Shown: positions 1 through 7,669, numbered from the stretch's first letter. The stretch: 64,000 nucleotides of DNA from an uncultured Myxococcales bacterium (GCA_937975765.1 CALJUR010000092.1:8309-72308), one strand, 5' to 3'. Translations and numbers: made by a program. Notes: generated from the letters alone by a model not told the origin.

Positions 1-369
1 GTCCGCGCCTTGCGAAACAGGTCGTCGATAGCCTTGAAGAGCGTGAGTTCCGCCACGGAGTCCACCCCGAACGTCAAGGGCATCGTATTCGACGGGTGCG
101 ACACGGTCAACGGAAGGGAGTCCGGGTACTGCGCTACCCGGTCGGACCAGACTCCCACCGTGGACGCGGACCATCAGGCGCTTCACCTGGGTCATCCCGG
201 CGGGCATGAGGGACTGGTCGACGGCCGCGGACAGTGACCGGCTGAAGTGCTCGACCTCGGGGAACGTGACGGTCCTCGACCAGGACCCATCGACGGTGTC
301 CGAGGGGAACGAGGTTCCGATGGGGGGCGTGCTGTCGAGGTTGATCGAACCGGCGACCCGGTGCGACAT
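1..369 (-). CDS. Unknown protein, cut by window edge and frameshifted
   Basis: The ATG at 369 is preceded by a GGAGG five bases upstream, so the start is well supported, and the frame is open to the left edge. The first ~70 codons (MSHRVAGSINLDSTPP...) have the G/C-rich third positions expected here. From about base 160 leftwards that signal is lost in the starting frame and reappears in the neighbouring frame, which reads VWSDRVAQYPDSLPLTVSHP and on to the edge. One extra base, or two missing ones, between about 145 and 165 would explain this, either as a real lesion or an assembly error. No family recognised. It follows three other unknown minus-strand genes and may be the last gene of that group. 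Confidence 0.55.
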   Translation of the reverse strand, partial: MSHRVAGSINLDSTPPIGTSFPSDTVDGSWSRTVTFPEVEHFSRSLSAAVDQSLMPAGMTQVKRLMVRVHGGSLVRPGSAVPGLPSVDRVAPVEYDALDVRGGLRGGTHALQGYRRPVSQGAD

Positions 370-527
370 CGAAGCCTCCGGGCGTCTCGTGGCAGAACGC
401 CCGGTGGCATCTAGCGTCAACCGGGGGATCTGCCGCCGAGGACGATCGAGGCTCGAAGCCCCACTGGTCCTGGGTTCAAGTTCGATGACAGGGGAAGCGA
501 GAAAGGATTGTCAACAGAAGCAAGAAA

Positions 528-722
528 TCAGGACACGGTCATGACGCGACGACGACAATCGTCAATGGCGTAGAAGGCACGAAGCACATCGAGCAACTCC
601 TCACCTTCAAAGAGTTGCCTTGCGGACTTCACGGCATCATCGATCTTGCCTTGGCGGACCATTTGGTTCAGTTCTGCGATCACTTCGAAGAGGTCTGATT
701 TCTTATCAGTTCCTGCGCCCAT
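528..722 (-). CDS. Small hypothetical protein (64 aa)
   Basis: Short acidic protein starting MGAGTDKKSDLFEVIAELNQ, predicted mostly helical. Its ATG lies inside the 3' end of the upstream gene (43-nt overlap), which suggests translational coupling. Base composition is less GC-extreme than the rest of the window, consistent with accessory DNA. No family recognised. The 158-bp stretch between this gene and the one at 369 shows no gene. Confidence 0.5.
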   Translation of the reverse strand: MGAGTDKKSDLFEVIAELNQMVRQGKIDDAVKSARQLFEGEELLDVLRAFYAIDDCRRRVMTVS

Positions 723-1192
723 TCTAGCATTTCATCCAGACCGCCTTGATCGTACGTTGAAAGACATAGTCTTTCAAGAACCTGTTGATACCTGACCGTC
801 ACTCCCTGGCCATGCAACCCGTTCATCACGGCTCGCACAACCCGCTCCTCGTGCCTGGCCAATTCCCCCAGCAGCACATCTCGCCAGAGTTCTACTTGTT
901 GAGCATCCGTCAGGCCCGCCACCCGCAAGACTGTTCGAAACGAACGGACCTGGTTGGAGTAGCAAGAACCGAGTAATACGATTTCCGGTCGCAAGTGCTC
1001 TGATTGAACTCCGATCGCCTTCGCGAAATCTGACAACGTCTGGCGAGCAATCGTTTCGGCCGCCATGTCTTCGACAAACTTCTCGCTCTCACGGTACCCA
1101 ATACGAATTCTTGGACCAAGGGAATGAAGATACACGTGATAGAGCGTATCCAGCGCTCTTGTCTCGCGCTCGTTGAACATCGAATTTGTCAC
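680..1192 (-). CDS. Hypothetical protein (170 aa)
   Basis: The GTG at 1192 overlaps the TGA of the upstream gene as GTGA; an internal ATG at 1180 is the alternative start. The protein (MTNSMFNERETRALDTLYHV...) is mostly helical with no signal peptide, membrane segment or motif I recognise. Third-position GC is moderate and codons ending in A or T are common compared with the chromosomal genes to the right, suggesting recent acquisition. It is the middle gene of a three-gene overlapping unit, so its function is probably tied to both neighbours. Confidence 0.6.
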   Translation of the reverse strand: MTNSMFNERETRALDTLYHVYLHSLGPRIRIGYRESEKFVEDMAAETIARQTLSDFAKAIGVQSEHLRPEIVLLGSCYSNQVRSFRTVLRVAGLTDAQQVELWRDVLLGELARHEERVVRAVMNGLHGQGVTVRYQQVLERLCLSTYDQGGLDEMLEWAQELIRNQTSSK

Positions 1193-1548
1193 CCTGGCCG
1201 CACCAGGTCGATGGTCGAATGAAAGAAGCCGATGGACGGATAGGTGACCGACAAGTGAATCTCGAGTTGCTCCCCTGGCGTGAGCACATGGTGCGCCAGG
1301 ACGTCGGGGGAGAAAGGTCCGTCAGGAGCACCCGTCAGATCCAGGGTCATCAGCCGGATTGCGGGTCCGGCGGCTGTCGCCAACGCCCATTGGACGCGGT
1401 CGACGAATCGCGCGCGTTTCATTTGCCCGATCAGACCAAGGTGCTGGGCGAGCGCGTGATGGAATCTCCAACGCAAGAGTCGCTGGGTTCTTCTCCATGG
1501 TCGATCACCCACGCCTACTCCCCGCAACCAGCGCGAAAAGTGTGCCAT
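1189..1548 (-). CDS. Hypothetical protein (119 aa)
   Basis: First gene of the overlapping minus-strand trio. ATG at 1548 gives MAHFSRWLRGVGVGDRPWRR and the gene ends in a TGA that overlaps the next start by four bases. The N-terminal half is strongly basic (many Arg/Trp) and the C-terminal half is beta-like (LEIHLSVTYPSIGFF). No known domain recognised. The start is uncertain because the reading frame extends further upstream without a stop; ATG 1548 was chosen because the repeat region beyond it does not look coding. Confidence 0.45.
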   Translation of the reverse strand: MAHFSRWLRGVGVGDRPWRRTQRLLRWRFHHALAQHLGLIGQMKRARFVDRVQWALATAAGPAIRLMTLDLTGAPDGPFSPDVLAHHVLTPGEQLEIHLSVTYPSIGFFHSTIDLVRPG

Positions 1549-1660
1549 GACACTGCGACATGACGGGCCAGAGGAGGATTCGAAGACGACGGTCGCCGTT
1601 CGGGCCGAGTGCTCCTTGGATGCCTCTCGTGGGGGAAAGGGCCCGGAATCGCGGCGGCGC

Positions 1661-1954
1661 GGGGGCGGTGGCGTCGATCGAGGGGCCGGTCTCAAGTTGC
1701 AGGGCAGGCGCGACGTCGATCGGCGGGTAGTTCGCAAGATCCCGGGCAGGCGCGATGTCGATGGGCGGGCGCATCGCACGATTCCGGGCGCTCGCGACGC
1801 GGCAAGACACTCCAGCCGCAAGTTTCAGGGCGCGACCGACGTCGATGGGCACCCCGATCGCACGATCCGGGTCGCGATCGACGTCGCGGGGCATTTCCAT
1901 CGCGCGGATCCCCCCGTTCGCGACGCCGCGAACGCCCTTCGTCGCGTAGATCCC
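1661..1954. repeat. Seven-unit degenerate 42-bp tandem repeat
   Basis: Units start at 1661, 1703, 1745, 1787, 1829, 1871 and 1913, each exactly 42 bp, and an eighth fades out after 1955. The core CGCGAC/ATGTCGAT is the most conserved part, and unit ends read CCCG, TCAG or TCCC. Because 42 is a multiple of 3, all frames stay open on both strands, and a 14-residue period is visible in translation (for example RRDVDRRVVRKIPG). There are no unique spacers, so it is not a CRISPR. I see no convincing gene in the surrounding 1549-2108 interval; from about 1990 to 2045 it becomes AT-rich and may hold the promoter of the gene at 2109. Confidence 0.85.
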
Positions 1955-2108
1955 CCCATTTTCTGCATCGGAACCCGCCGGGATCGCAGGCTTCAATACT
2001 TTTTCTGCGATTTTCTTCACCCCCGGTGATCCTTTTCTTATCCCCCCCGTCTGTCCCCCCGGATACCGGCGCCCGCAGGGGGTGACCGGGCACAAGGAGG
2101 TCAGGATC

Positions 2109-2810
2109 ATGAAACGAATCCCCAACGTGTCCTGGAAGGTCGAGGTGCTGTGGGTGAAGGCGCAGGTGACGGCGCGGCTGCTGGAAGGCGACCCGCGCGT
2201 GGCCGACCTGGCGCCGGTCCTGACGGGGGGTGCCGAGGGGCTGGCGAAGGCCGCCGACGAGGCGAAGGTGGCTCGCGCGAAGGAGCGCGAGGCCTGCGCC
2301 CTCATGAAGGTGGCCGAAGAGGCGCTGGCCCAGGAGGTGAAACGGGCGGAACTGGCCGCATGGGTGGCGTCGAACGAGGACCGCGACGCCCCGGCGTACC
2401 AGCAGGCGTTCCCGCACGGGCGGACCGGGCTGCTGGTGGGCAAGCGGGCGGCGCGCCTGGCGCACATCCAGGCGTCGGCGGACGCCATGGGGCGCATCGC
2501 GGGCCTGGAGGAGCACGGCAAGGCGATCGGCGAGGCGCTGAAGGCCGTGCAGGACGCCCTGGACCAGTGGAACGTCGCGAAGGGGCGCGCCCGGCAGGCC
2601 GCGAAGGACCGGAAGGACGCGCGCGTGGCCCTGGTGCAGGACTACCGGGTGGTGCGCGCGACGATCCTGGGGCGGCTGCGCGTGACCCGCGAGGTGAACG
2701 CGTTCTTCCCGGACCTGGCTCCCGGCGCGGGGGGTGGCAAGGCGGAGGCGGCGGGGGGTGAGGAGGCCCCGCCGACGCCGGTGAAGGTCCCGACCCCGGT
2801 CGCCGCGTGA
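2109..2810 (+). CDS. Ala/Lys/Glu-rich coiled-coil protein of unknown function
   Basis: ATG 2109 has AAGGAGG nine bases upstream and begins MKRIPNVSWKVEVLWVKAQV; the in-frame GTG upstream at 2082 lacks such a site. The 233-aa product is almost entirely helical, with heptad-like Ala/Leu/Lys/Glu patterns from about residue 55 to 200 and a low-complexity Gly/Pro-rich tail. No signal peptide or membrane segment. It is probably a structural or adaptor protein, but no family is recognised. It is monocistronic, between the 42-bp repeat array and the toxin-antitoxin pair. Confidence 0.7.
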   Translation: MKRIPNVSWKVEVLWVKAQVTARLLEGDPRVADLAPVLTGGAEGLAKAADEAKVARAKEREACALMKVAEEALAQEVKRAELAAWVASNEDRDAPAYQQAFPHGRTGLLVGKRAARLAHIQASADAMGRIAGLEEHGKAIGEALKAVQDALDQWNVAKGRARQAAKDRKDARVALVQDYRVVRATILGRLRVTREVNAFFPDLAPGAGGGKAEAAGGEEAPPTPVKVPTPVAA

Positions 2811-2884
2811 GTTCCCTGCACGGATTCACCTGCCAATGGACTGCAACGAGCCGCATGGAAAACCCGGAAACCGTCTGCCCGTTG

Positions 2885-2910
2885 CGTGAAACAATCGCGT
2901 CCATTTCACG
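2885..2910. terminator. Hairpin downstream of the coiled-coil gene
   Basis: CGTGAAA (2885-2891) and TTTCACG (2904-2910) form a perfect 7-bp inverted repeat with a 12-nt loop, 75 nt after the stop codon. There is no T-run, so it could be a protein-binding site rather than a terminator. Confidence 0.3.
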
Positions 2911-2937
2911 ATTCCATGGCGTGACGACGGGGTTGCC

Positions 2938-3429
2938 ATGGAGCCAATGAAACCCGCAGGAACGCACCAACAAGGCTCTCGCAGGAACCGGCAAGCCAGC
3001 CGTTTCCCGCTTGACGCGCTATCCCCAATTCGGGATACTCATTCCCGAAGGTTCTCCGAGCCGAAGACGCTGGTCTGGATCGGTTCGTCCCGGAGGAACC
3101 TGACGGATTTTCCGATCCCGGTGCAAAAGTTGATGGGCCAGGCGTTGAACGTGGCCCAGCAGGGAGGAAGGCACCCCGACGCGAAGCCGCTGCATGGCTT
3201 CAAGGGCGCCGGGGTCCTGGAGGTGGTGGAGGACTTCGACGGCGATGCCTTCCGGACGGTCTACACCGTTCGATTCGAGGAGGCTGTATACGTCCTGCAC
3301 GCGTTCCAGAAGAAGTCGAAGCGGGGGATCGAGACCCCGCAAAGAGACATGAACCTGGTTCGAACCCGATACGAGGCAGCCCTGAAACGGCACGCCGGAC
3401 ACCTGGCAACCCGTGGAGGCGGAAAATGA
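2938..3429 (+). CDS. higB: HigB/RelE-like toxin (Gp49 family)
   Basis: The conserved part (from KTLVWIGSSRRNL, about base 3064, to the end) matches phage-derived Gp49-like/HigB toxins: a WIGSS N-terminal strand, the AQQGGRHPDAKPLHGFKGAG segment, VEDFDGD, and the basic VYVLHAFQKKSKRG strand. HigB/RelE toxins are ribosome-dependent mRNA endonucleases, and the basic C-terminal strand usually carries catalytic residues. The only standard start codons before the conserved part are the ATGs at 2938 and 2947. They add ~40 atypical residues and lie upstream of the promoter at 3011-3039, so the real start may be a non-standard codon near 3055-3070. The stop overlaps the antitoxin ATG as ATGA. Confidence 0.75.
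   Translation: MEPMKPAGTHQQGSRRNRQASRFPLDALSPIRDTHSRRFSEPKTLVWIGSSRRNLTDFPIPVQKLMGQALNVAQQGGRHPDAKPLHGFKGAGVLEVVEDFDGDAFRTVYTVRFEEAVYVLHAFQKKSKRGIETPQRDMNLVRTRYEAALKRHAGHLATRGGGK
3011..3049 (+). promoter_or_regulatory. Promoter with two overlapping inverted repeats (toxin-antitoxin operator)
   Basis: TTGACG (3011-3016), a 17-nt spacer and GATACT (3034-3039) form a good sigma70 promoter. Two perfect inverted repeats overlap it: TATCCC-N6-GGGATA (3020-3037) and TTCGGGA-N7-TCCCGAA (3029-3049). This is the layout expected for autorepression by the antitoxin. The promoter lies downstream of the first available ATG of the toxin gene, which leaves the true toxin start unresolved. Confidence 0.6.
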
Positions 3430-4037
3430 AACGCCCTGTGCAGTTCTTCGTCTCGTCCGGGAACGTGTTCGCCGATCTCGGGCTGCCGGATGCCGAGTAC
3501 CTGCTGGCGAAGTCGGATCTGGCCATCGAGATCGCGGCTGTCATCGCGCAGCGCGGCTTGACCCAGATCCAGGCCGCCACCCTCCTGGGTACGACCCAGC
3601 CCAAGGTGTCGGACTTGCTGCGCGGGCAACTGGACGGGTTCTCGATCGAGCGCCTGATCCGGTTCCTGAACGCCCTGGATCGGGACGTCCGGATCCTGGT
3701 GTCGCCGAAGCCCCGAAAGCAGCCGCGGGGGCGACTATTCGTGGACACGGCTGCCCGTTCCATCACGGTGAGCACAAAGCCTGGAACGCCCAGCACGCCG
3801 GATCGCAAGCGCAAGGCCGCCGCGGACGAACTGCGCCCTTCGTACGACTTCGACTACGGGAAGGCGCAGCCGAACCGGTTCGCCGTTCGCGTGCAGAAAG
3901 GACCGGCGGACGGGGTTCGCGACGGTGGGCAGGCGGCCCAGCGCGGGTTGGACGACGTCCAGGCCGGCAGGGTCGTGGACGACAAGGAACTCGACGAATC
4001 GCTGGAGAAGGCCTTCAAGCGCGGGAGACGAAAGTGA
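3426..4037 (+). CDS. higA: HigA-like XRE antitoxin with C-terminal extension
   Basis: The 203-aa protein has a helix-turn-helix of the HigA/XRE type at about residues 33-75 (LTQIQAATLLGTTQPKVSDL). HigA antitoxins neutralise HigB and repress their own promoter; the inverted repeats at 3020-3049 are the likely operator. Typical HigA proteins of this type are about 100 residues. Here a second segment of ~100 residues follows, with DELRPSYDFDYGKAQPNRFA, a motif seen in small antitoxin-type proteins, then an acidic/basic tail. It therefore looks like a fusion of two antitoxin modules. Translation is coupled to the toxin by the ATGA overlap. Confidence 0.8.
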   Translation: MKRPVQFFVSSGNVFADLGLPDAEYLLAKSDLAIEIAAVIAQRGLTQIQAATLLGTTQPKVSDLLRGQLDGFSIERLIRFLNALDRDVRILVSPKPRKQPRGRLFVDTAARSITVSTKPGTPSTPDRKRKAAADELRPSYDFDYGKAQPNRFAVRVQKGPADGVRDGGQAAQRGLDDVQAGRVVDDKELDESLEKAFKRGRRK

Positions 4038-4056
4038 GGCTGCGGGGGACGCAGCC
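4038..4056 (+). terminator. Stem-loop immediately after higA
   Basis: GGCTGCG (4038-4044), loop GGGGA, CGCAGCC (4050-4056): a perfect 7-bp GC stem starting right after the stop codon. There is no T-run, common for terminators in very GC-rich genomes. Confidence 0.5.
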
Positions 4057-4061
4057 GAGGA

Positions 4062-4088
4062 GGCGGGGGACGGGGCCCCCCCCCTACA
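4062..4088 (+). repeat. Solo arm of the REPIN-like palindromic repeat
   Basis: A 27-nt GC palindrome beginning GGCGGGGGACGGGG and ending CCCTACA. It is the same arm found in the paired elements at 6803-6898, 9638-9733 and 14940-15030. It lies between two convergent genes. Confidence 0.75.
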
Positions 4089-4121
4089 AGGGCTGCGGAA
4101 AAACGTCGGCGGCGGGGCGGT

Positions 4122-5672
4122 TCAGGAAACGGCGGGGACGTCCTGGGCGGCCGCGGCGCGGGCGGATTCGTACTGGTGCCAGAGGGCGTCGCGGTCGTGC
4201 AGCTTGCGGCCGACGTAGGAGGACAACGCCTCGACCATCAGCAGGTAGTGCGCGACGAATTCCATGGGCATGGTGCCGGCGCGGGACATCTTCACCAGGT
4301 CCAGGAACAGGCCGCGCTTGTCGGGGTCGCCGCTGAACAGGAACGACGACACCAGCCGCCCGGTGGCCTGCACCTTCTCCCACAGAGGCGGGCTGCCGGG
4401 CGCCTTGCGGTTGAAGCCTCCGGGTTCGAACGCGACGTGCGCCTTGTGCCGCAATTCCGCCCACGAGTAGGACTGCTCCATCAGGTCGATGAAGCGGTCG
4501 AACACCTCGCGTTCCGTCATGCCCTCGGACACCTTGGTCGGGAAGACGCCGTTCAGGAACTGCGGCGGCAGCGCGATGCGGCGGCCCTCGGCCGACACGC
4601 GCCGTTCCAGGTCCGTGCCGTCGAACACCGTCAGCACGTTCATCATCAGGTAGGAGATGCCCGTGCGCGCGGCGAAATCGCGCACCCGGTCGTAGGACTG
4701 CGGCGTGTCCGCGTCGAACCCCAGCACGAACGCCCCGATGCAGTGGATGCCGGCCTTGTGCAGCGCGGCCACCGCCGCCTCGTACTCGTCCACCCGGAAC
4801 TGGGACTTGTGCGCTTCCGCCAGCCCCGACGGGTCCAGCGACTCGAAGCCCAGCACCAGCGACATGCAGCCGGCTTCCGCCATGTCGCGCAGCAGGTCCG
4901 GGTCGCGCGTCACCTCCAGCGAGGCCAGGCCCGACCACTGCACGTCCAGGGGCTTGATGCGCGCCATCAGTTCGCGCGCGTAGGGCTTGTTCGCCGTCAG
5001 GTTGTCGTCCACGAAGGACAGGTTCTTCAGCGGGGCTTGCCGGATCTCGTCGATCACGGCGTCGATGGGGCGGTACCGCGGCCGCCGCCCGTACATCGTG
5101 TGCACCAGGCAGAACTCGCAGCGGTGCGGGCAGCCGCGCGACACCTGCACGTTCAGGCCCAGCACCTTGGACGTGTCGACCAGGTCCCAGCGCGGCGTGG
5201 GCACCAGTTCGCCGGGCGGCAGGCGGTCGGCCTGGTAGCGAGGCTGCAGCCGGTTGGCCTGAAGGTCCGCCAGCAGCGGCGCCCAGACCTCCTCGGCCTC
5301 GCCGATCACCACCGCGTCGCAGTGCCTCAGGGCGTCGTCGGGGCGCGTCGATACGTACGGCCCGCCCATCACGACGGGGATGCCCGCCGCGCGGAAGGTG
5401 TCCGCGATCTGGAATCCGCGGCCGATGTTGGTGGACAACCCGGTGATGCCGACCAGGTCGAAGCGATCGCGCAGCGGGACGTCTTCGATCTCCTCGTCCA
5501 CGATCCGCACGTCCCACGACGGCGGCGTCAGGGCGGCGACCACCGGCAGCGCCAGCGGCACCGTCGAGACCTTGCGGCCCATGATCTCCGCCACCTCCTT
5601 CAGGGCCCAGAGGTTGCGGTACTCGTGCCGGGGGCTGACCAGCAGCAGGCGGCGATGCGGCGAGGCGGCCAA
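4122..5672 (-). CDS. Cobalamin-binding radical SAM protein
   Basis: Class B radical SAM architecture. Residues ~8-140 form a B12-binding Rossmann-like domain (DLVGITGLS, VVMGGPYVS, VVIGEAEEVW). The radical SAM barrel follows, with the cluster motif SRGCPHRCEFC (Cys181, 185, 188), and a ~150-residue C-terminal extension comes after it. Such enzymes methylate unactivated carbons or do related radical chemistry using methylcobalamin and SAM. The start is TTG at 5672, supported by GGGAGG six bases upstream and a TTGACG-N17-TACCTT promoter. It is monocistronic, convergent with higA, and 23 kb away from the main radical SAM island. Substrate unknown. Confidence 0.9.
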   Translation of the reverse strand: MAASPHRRLLLVSPRHEYRNLWALKEVAEIMGRKVSTVPLALPVVAALTPPSWDVRIVDEEIEDVPLRDRFDLVGITGLSTNIGRGFQIADTFRAAGIPVVMGGPYVSTRPDDALRHCDAVVIGEAEEVWAPLLADLQANRLQPRYQADRLPPGELVPTPRWDLVDTSKVLGLNVQVSRGCPHRCEFCLVHTMYGRRPRYRPIDAVIDEIRQAPLKNLSFVDDNLTANKPYARELMARIKPLDVQWSGLASLEVTRDPDLLRDMAEAGCMSLVLGFESLDPSGLAEAHKSQFRVDEYEAAVAALHKAGIHCIGAFVLGFDADTPQSYDRVRDFAARTGISYLMMNVLTVFDGTDLERRVSAEGRRIALPPQFLNGVFPTKVSEGMTEREVFDRFIDLMEQSYSWAELRHKAHVAFEPGGFNRKAPGSPPLWEKVQATGRLVSSFLFSGDPDKRGLFLDLVKMSRAGTMPMEFVAHYLLMVEALSSYVGRKLHDRDALWHQYESARAAAAQDVPAVS

Positions 5673-5710
5673 GTCGATCCTCCCGCCCGGGGGACACCGG
5701 GACGGCGGAA

Positions 5711-5739
5711 AAGGTACGCGCCCGGCAGGCGTCCGTCAA
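5711..5739 (-). promoter_or_regulatory. Sigma70-type promoter of the radical SAM gene at 4122
   Basis: On the minus strand TTGACG (5734-5739), a 17-nt spacer and TACCTT (5711-5716), about 40 nt upstream of the TTG start. Confidence 0.6.
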
Positions 5740-5907
5740 CGTGGGGAAGGGGCGGCACGTGCGGGCAGCGGCGACCGGGCGATGCGGGGCGCGCCACGAG
5801 GGAACCGGACGGCACGCCACGGGGTGACCCTCTGCGCCCCAACGCCACGCGACGCGCCGGCGGCCCCCCTCGCCACGCCGGGCCCGCGGTCGTACACTCG
5901 ATCCACC

Positions 5908-6807
5908 ATGCGCAAGACCGCGATGCCGCTGCTGCTGGCCGTCGTGCTGGCCGGGATGCCCCGGACGGCCACGTCGGCCCCGGACGGCTCGCTGGACTCG
6001 CTGATCGCGATGCTGGCCTCGGACTCCAGCCCCCGTGTCCGGGCGCAGGCCGCGCTGGCCCTGAAGCCGCACGCCGCGGCGGCCACGGCGATCCTGGTGG
6101 ACGCCCTGCACGACCCCAGCGCGGTGGTGCGCGCCGCCGCCGCGCGGGCCCTGACCGACGCGGCGCCCGAGACCGCCTACCAGGCGATCGTCCGGGCGAT
6201 CGACGACGACGACCCCCTGGTCCAGCGCTGGGCGCGCACGGCCGCGTGCCGGCTGCTGGGGCGGGCGGAAAAGGTGCGGTTCGACGTGCGGCAGATGATC
6301 GCCGTGGTCTCGGCGCCGGCGGACTGGGCGGGGAAGGTGTTTCAGGAGGAGGTGTTGACCCACCTGCTGTCCGCGTCGCGGTTCGACGTGACGAAGGAGA
6401 TCGACTTCTCCGACGAGGCGCCGATGGAGGCGCCGGCGGAGATCGTGGTGCGGGACTGGAAGAAGGGGCCGGTGTTCCCGCAGGAAGCCCCGCCGGCGCC
6501 GGCGGTCGACCCGATCGCGGTGGCCCTGCGCGGGACGGCCGGGGTGATCGACCGGAACGCGGACGGGGTGCGGGTGCGGGTGCGGCTGGCGCTGGAATCG
6601 ATGTCGGGATCGACCCTGTGGAGCGGGGACGCGACGGCGTGGGGGAAGAGGCTGGAGGCCGGGACGGGCGACCCGGACGAGGAGCCGGGGGACCTGCAAG
6701 CGCTGCGCACGGCGGCGCGCACGGCGGCGCGGCTGCTGCTGGGGGCGCTGGCGCCGCGGGCGCAGGCGATGGGCCGGGAGAACGGCACGGGAGGCGGCCC
6801 GATGTAG
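5908..6807 (+). CDS. Exported HEAT-repeat protein
   Basis: ATG 5908 starts a signal peptide (MRKTAMPLLLAVVLAGMPRT, cleavage after ATSA). Residues ~28-110 contain HEAT-like helical repeats (SSPRVRAQAALAL, PSAVVRAAAARAL, DDPLVQRWARTAACRLL), which normally mediate protein-protein contacts. The C-terminal ~190 residues have no recognised fold. No Shine-Dalgarno is visible; TACACT at 5893-5898 ends nine bases before ATG, so a leaderless mRNA is likely. The stop codon TAG is supplied by the first bases of a REPIN-like element (TGTAGGG), so the original C-terminus may have been altered by that insertion. Confidence 0.8.
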   Translation: MRKTAMPLLLAVVLAGMPRTATSAPDGSLDSLIAMLASDSSPRVRAQAALALKPHAAAATAILVDALHDPSAVVRAAAARALTDAAPETAYQAIVRAIDDDDPLVQRWARTAACRLLGRAEKVRFDVRQMIAVVSAPADWAGKVFQEEVLTHLLSASRFDVTKEIDFSDEAPMEAPAEIVVRDWKKGPVFPQEAPPAPAVDPIAVALRGTAGVIDRNADGVRVRVRLALESMSGSTLWSGDATAWGKRLEAGTGDPDEEPGDLQALRTAARTAARLLLGALAPRAQAMGRENGTGGGPM

Positions 6808-6898
6808 GGCGGGGCCCCTGTGCCCCGCCAGCGGACGGACGGCCCGCGGCGGGAAATCGCGGGATCGGAAAGGCGGGGGGCGGGGCCCCCGCCCTACA
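6803..6898. repeat. REPIN-like element (two inverted 27-nt palindromic arms)
   Basis: Arms at 6803-6829 (begins TGTAGGGCGGGG) and 6872-6898 (ends CCCGCCCTACA) face each other around a 42-nt core, 96 bp in total. The element at 9638-9733 has the same 27-42-27 layout. It provides the stop codon of the upstream gene. Confidence 0.8.
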
Positions 6899-6901
6899 GG
6901 G

Positions 6902-6957
6902 GCGCAGGCGGCGCGAACGGTCGCGACGGGCGCAGGCGGCGCGAACGGTCGTGACGG
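6902..6957 (+). repeat. Two-copy 28-bp tandem repeat
   Basis: Copies at 6902-6929 and 6930-6957 (GCGCAGGCGGCGCGAACGG...) differ at one base. They lie between the REPIN-like element and the next ribosome-binding site. Confidence 0.85.
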
Positions 6958-6974
6958 GTGCGGAAGGAGGCGGC

Positions 6975-7661
6975 ATGCAACGCGATACGAAGGTGATGCC
7001 CAGGAACTGGCTGTACCGCCGGAACTGGTGGGTGGACACGAAGTTCCAGGTGACGTGGGTCGCCGGCGTGGTGGGACTGGCCGCGACGCTGCTGATCGTG
7101 CTGGGCGGGCTGTACCTGAACACGCTGTCCGAGCAGCGGCGCCTGATGGGCGTCAACCGGCTGGCCCAGGCCACGCAGGCGGTCGAGGTCGCCGAGGCGA
7201 TGGACGACGCGGAGTTCGACCGGGACCTGCAGGCCCGGCTGAAGGAGGAGGACGCACGAAGCACGCTGTGGCTGGCCCTGTCGGCCGCGCTGCTGGTGGT
7301 GATGCTGGCGGGAATCGCGGTGCGGCTGACCTTCCACGTGGCCGGGCCGGCGCGGGCGGTGTCCACCATGCTGAAGCACCTGGCCGAGGGCGACCCGGAC
7401 CCGGTTCGCCACCTGCGGAAGGGCGACCAGTTCCGGTTCCTGGGCGAGGACATGAAGCGCCTGAGCGAGTCCCTGGCCCGGTGGCGCGAGGCGGACGCGG
7501 CGCTGATGCGCGAGGCGGCGCAGGCTCTGGAGGCGGGGACCGGACCCGCGCCGGACCTGGCGCGGCGGCTGAGGGAGCGGGCGGACGCGCCGGGCGCCCC
7601 GGGGGGGCTGATCCCGCAGGACGCAGCCGCCGTCCCCGATGGCGATCGCCCGTCCAGCTGA
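6975..7661 (+). CDS. Two-helix membrane protein with HAMP-like domain
   Basis: ATG 6975 has AAGGAGG directly upstream (6964-6970). The 228-aa protein has membrane helices at about residues 27-50 and 96-117, with ~45 polar residues between them that would be periplasmic. A HAMP-like linker follows (FHVAGPARAVSTMLKHLAEG, then FRFLGEDMKRLSESL) and a helical Ala/Arg-rich tail. HAMP domains relay conformational signals in sensors, but no kinase, cyclase or methyl-accepting domain is attached, so it may be a regulator of a partner or a truncated sensor. It may be co-transcribed with the HEAT-repeat gene across the REPIN-like element. Confidence 0.7.
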   Translation: MQRDTKVMPRNWLYRRNWWVDTKFQVTWVAGVVGLAATLLIVLGGLYLNTLSEQRRLMGVNRLAQATQAVEVAEAMDDAEFDRDLQARLKEEDARSTLWLALSAALLVVMLAGIAVRLTFHVAGPARAVSTMLKHLAEGDPDPVRHLRKGDQFRFLGEDMKRLSESLARWREADAALMREAAQALEAGTGPAPDLARRLRERADAPGAPGGLIPQDAAAVPDGDRPSS

Positions 7662-7669
7662 AATCCGCC

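Noticed and set aside
1..1548. Prophage remnant
   Set aside because: The four unknown genes have accessory-like composition, but no integrase, terminase, portal or other phage hallmark can be recognised.
1661..1954. CRISPR array
   Set aside because: The repeats are contiguous and mutually diverged with no constant repeat/unique spacer pattern, and there are no cas genes.
4176..7661. A 1161-codon plus-strand frame antisense to the radical SAM gene at 4122
   Set aside because: Only the last part (6975-7661) has a ribosome-binding site and membrane helices; the rest is a shadow.
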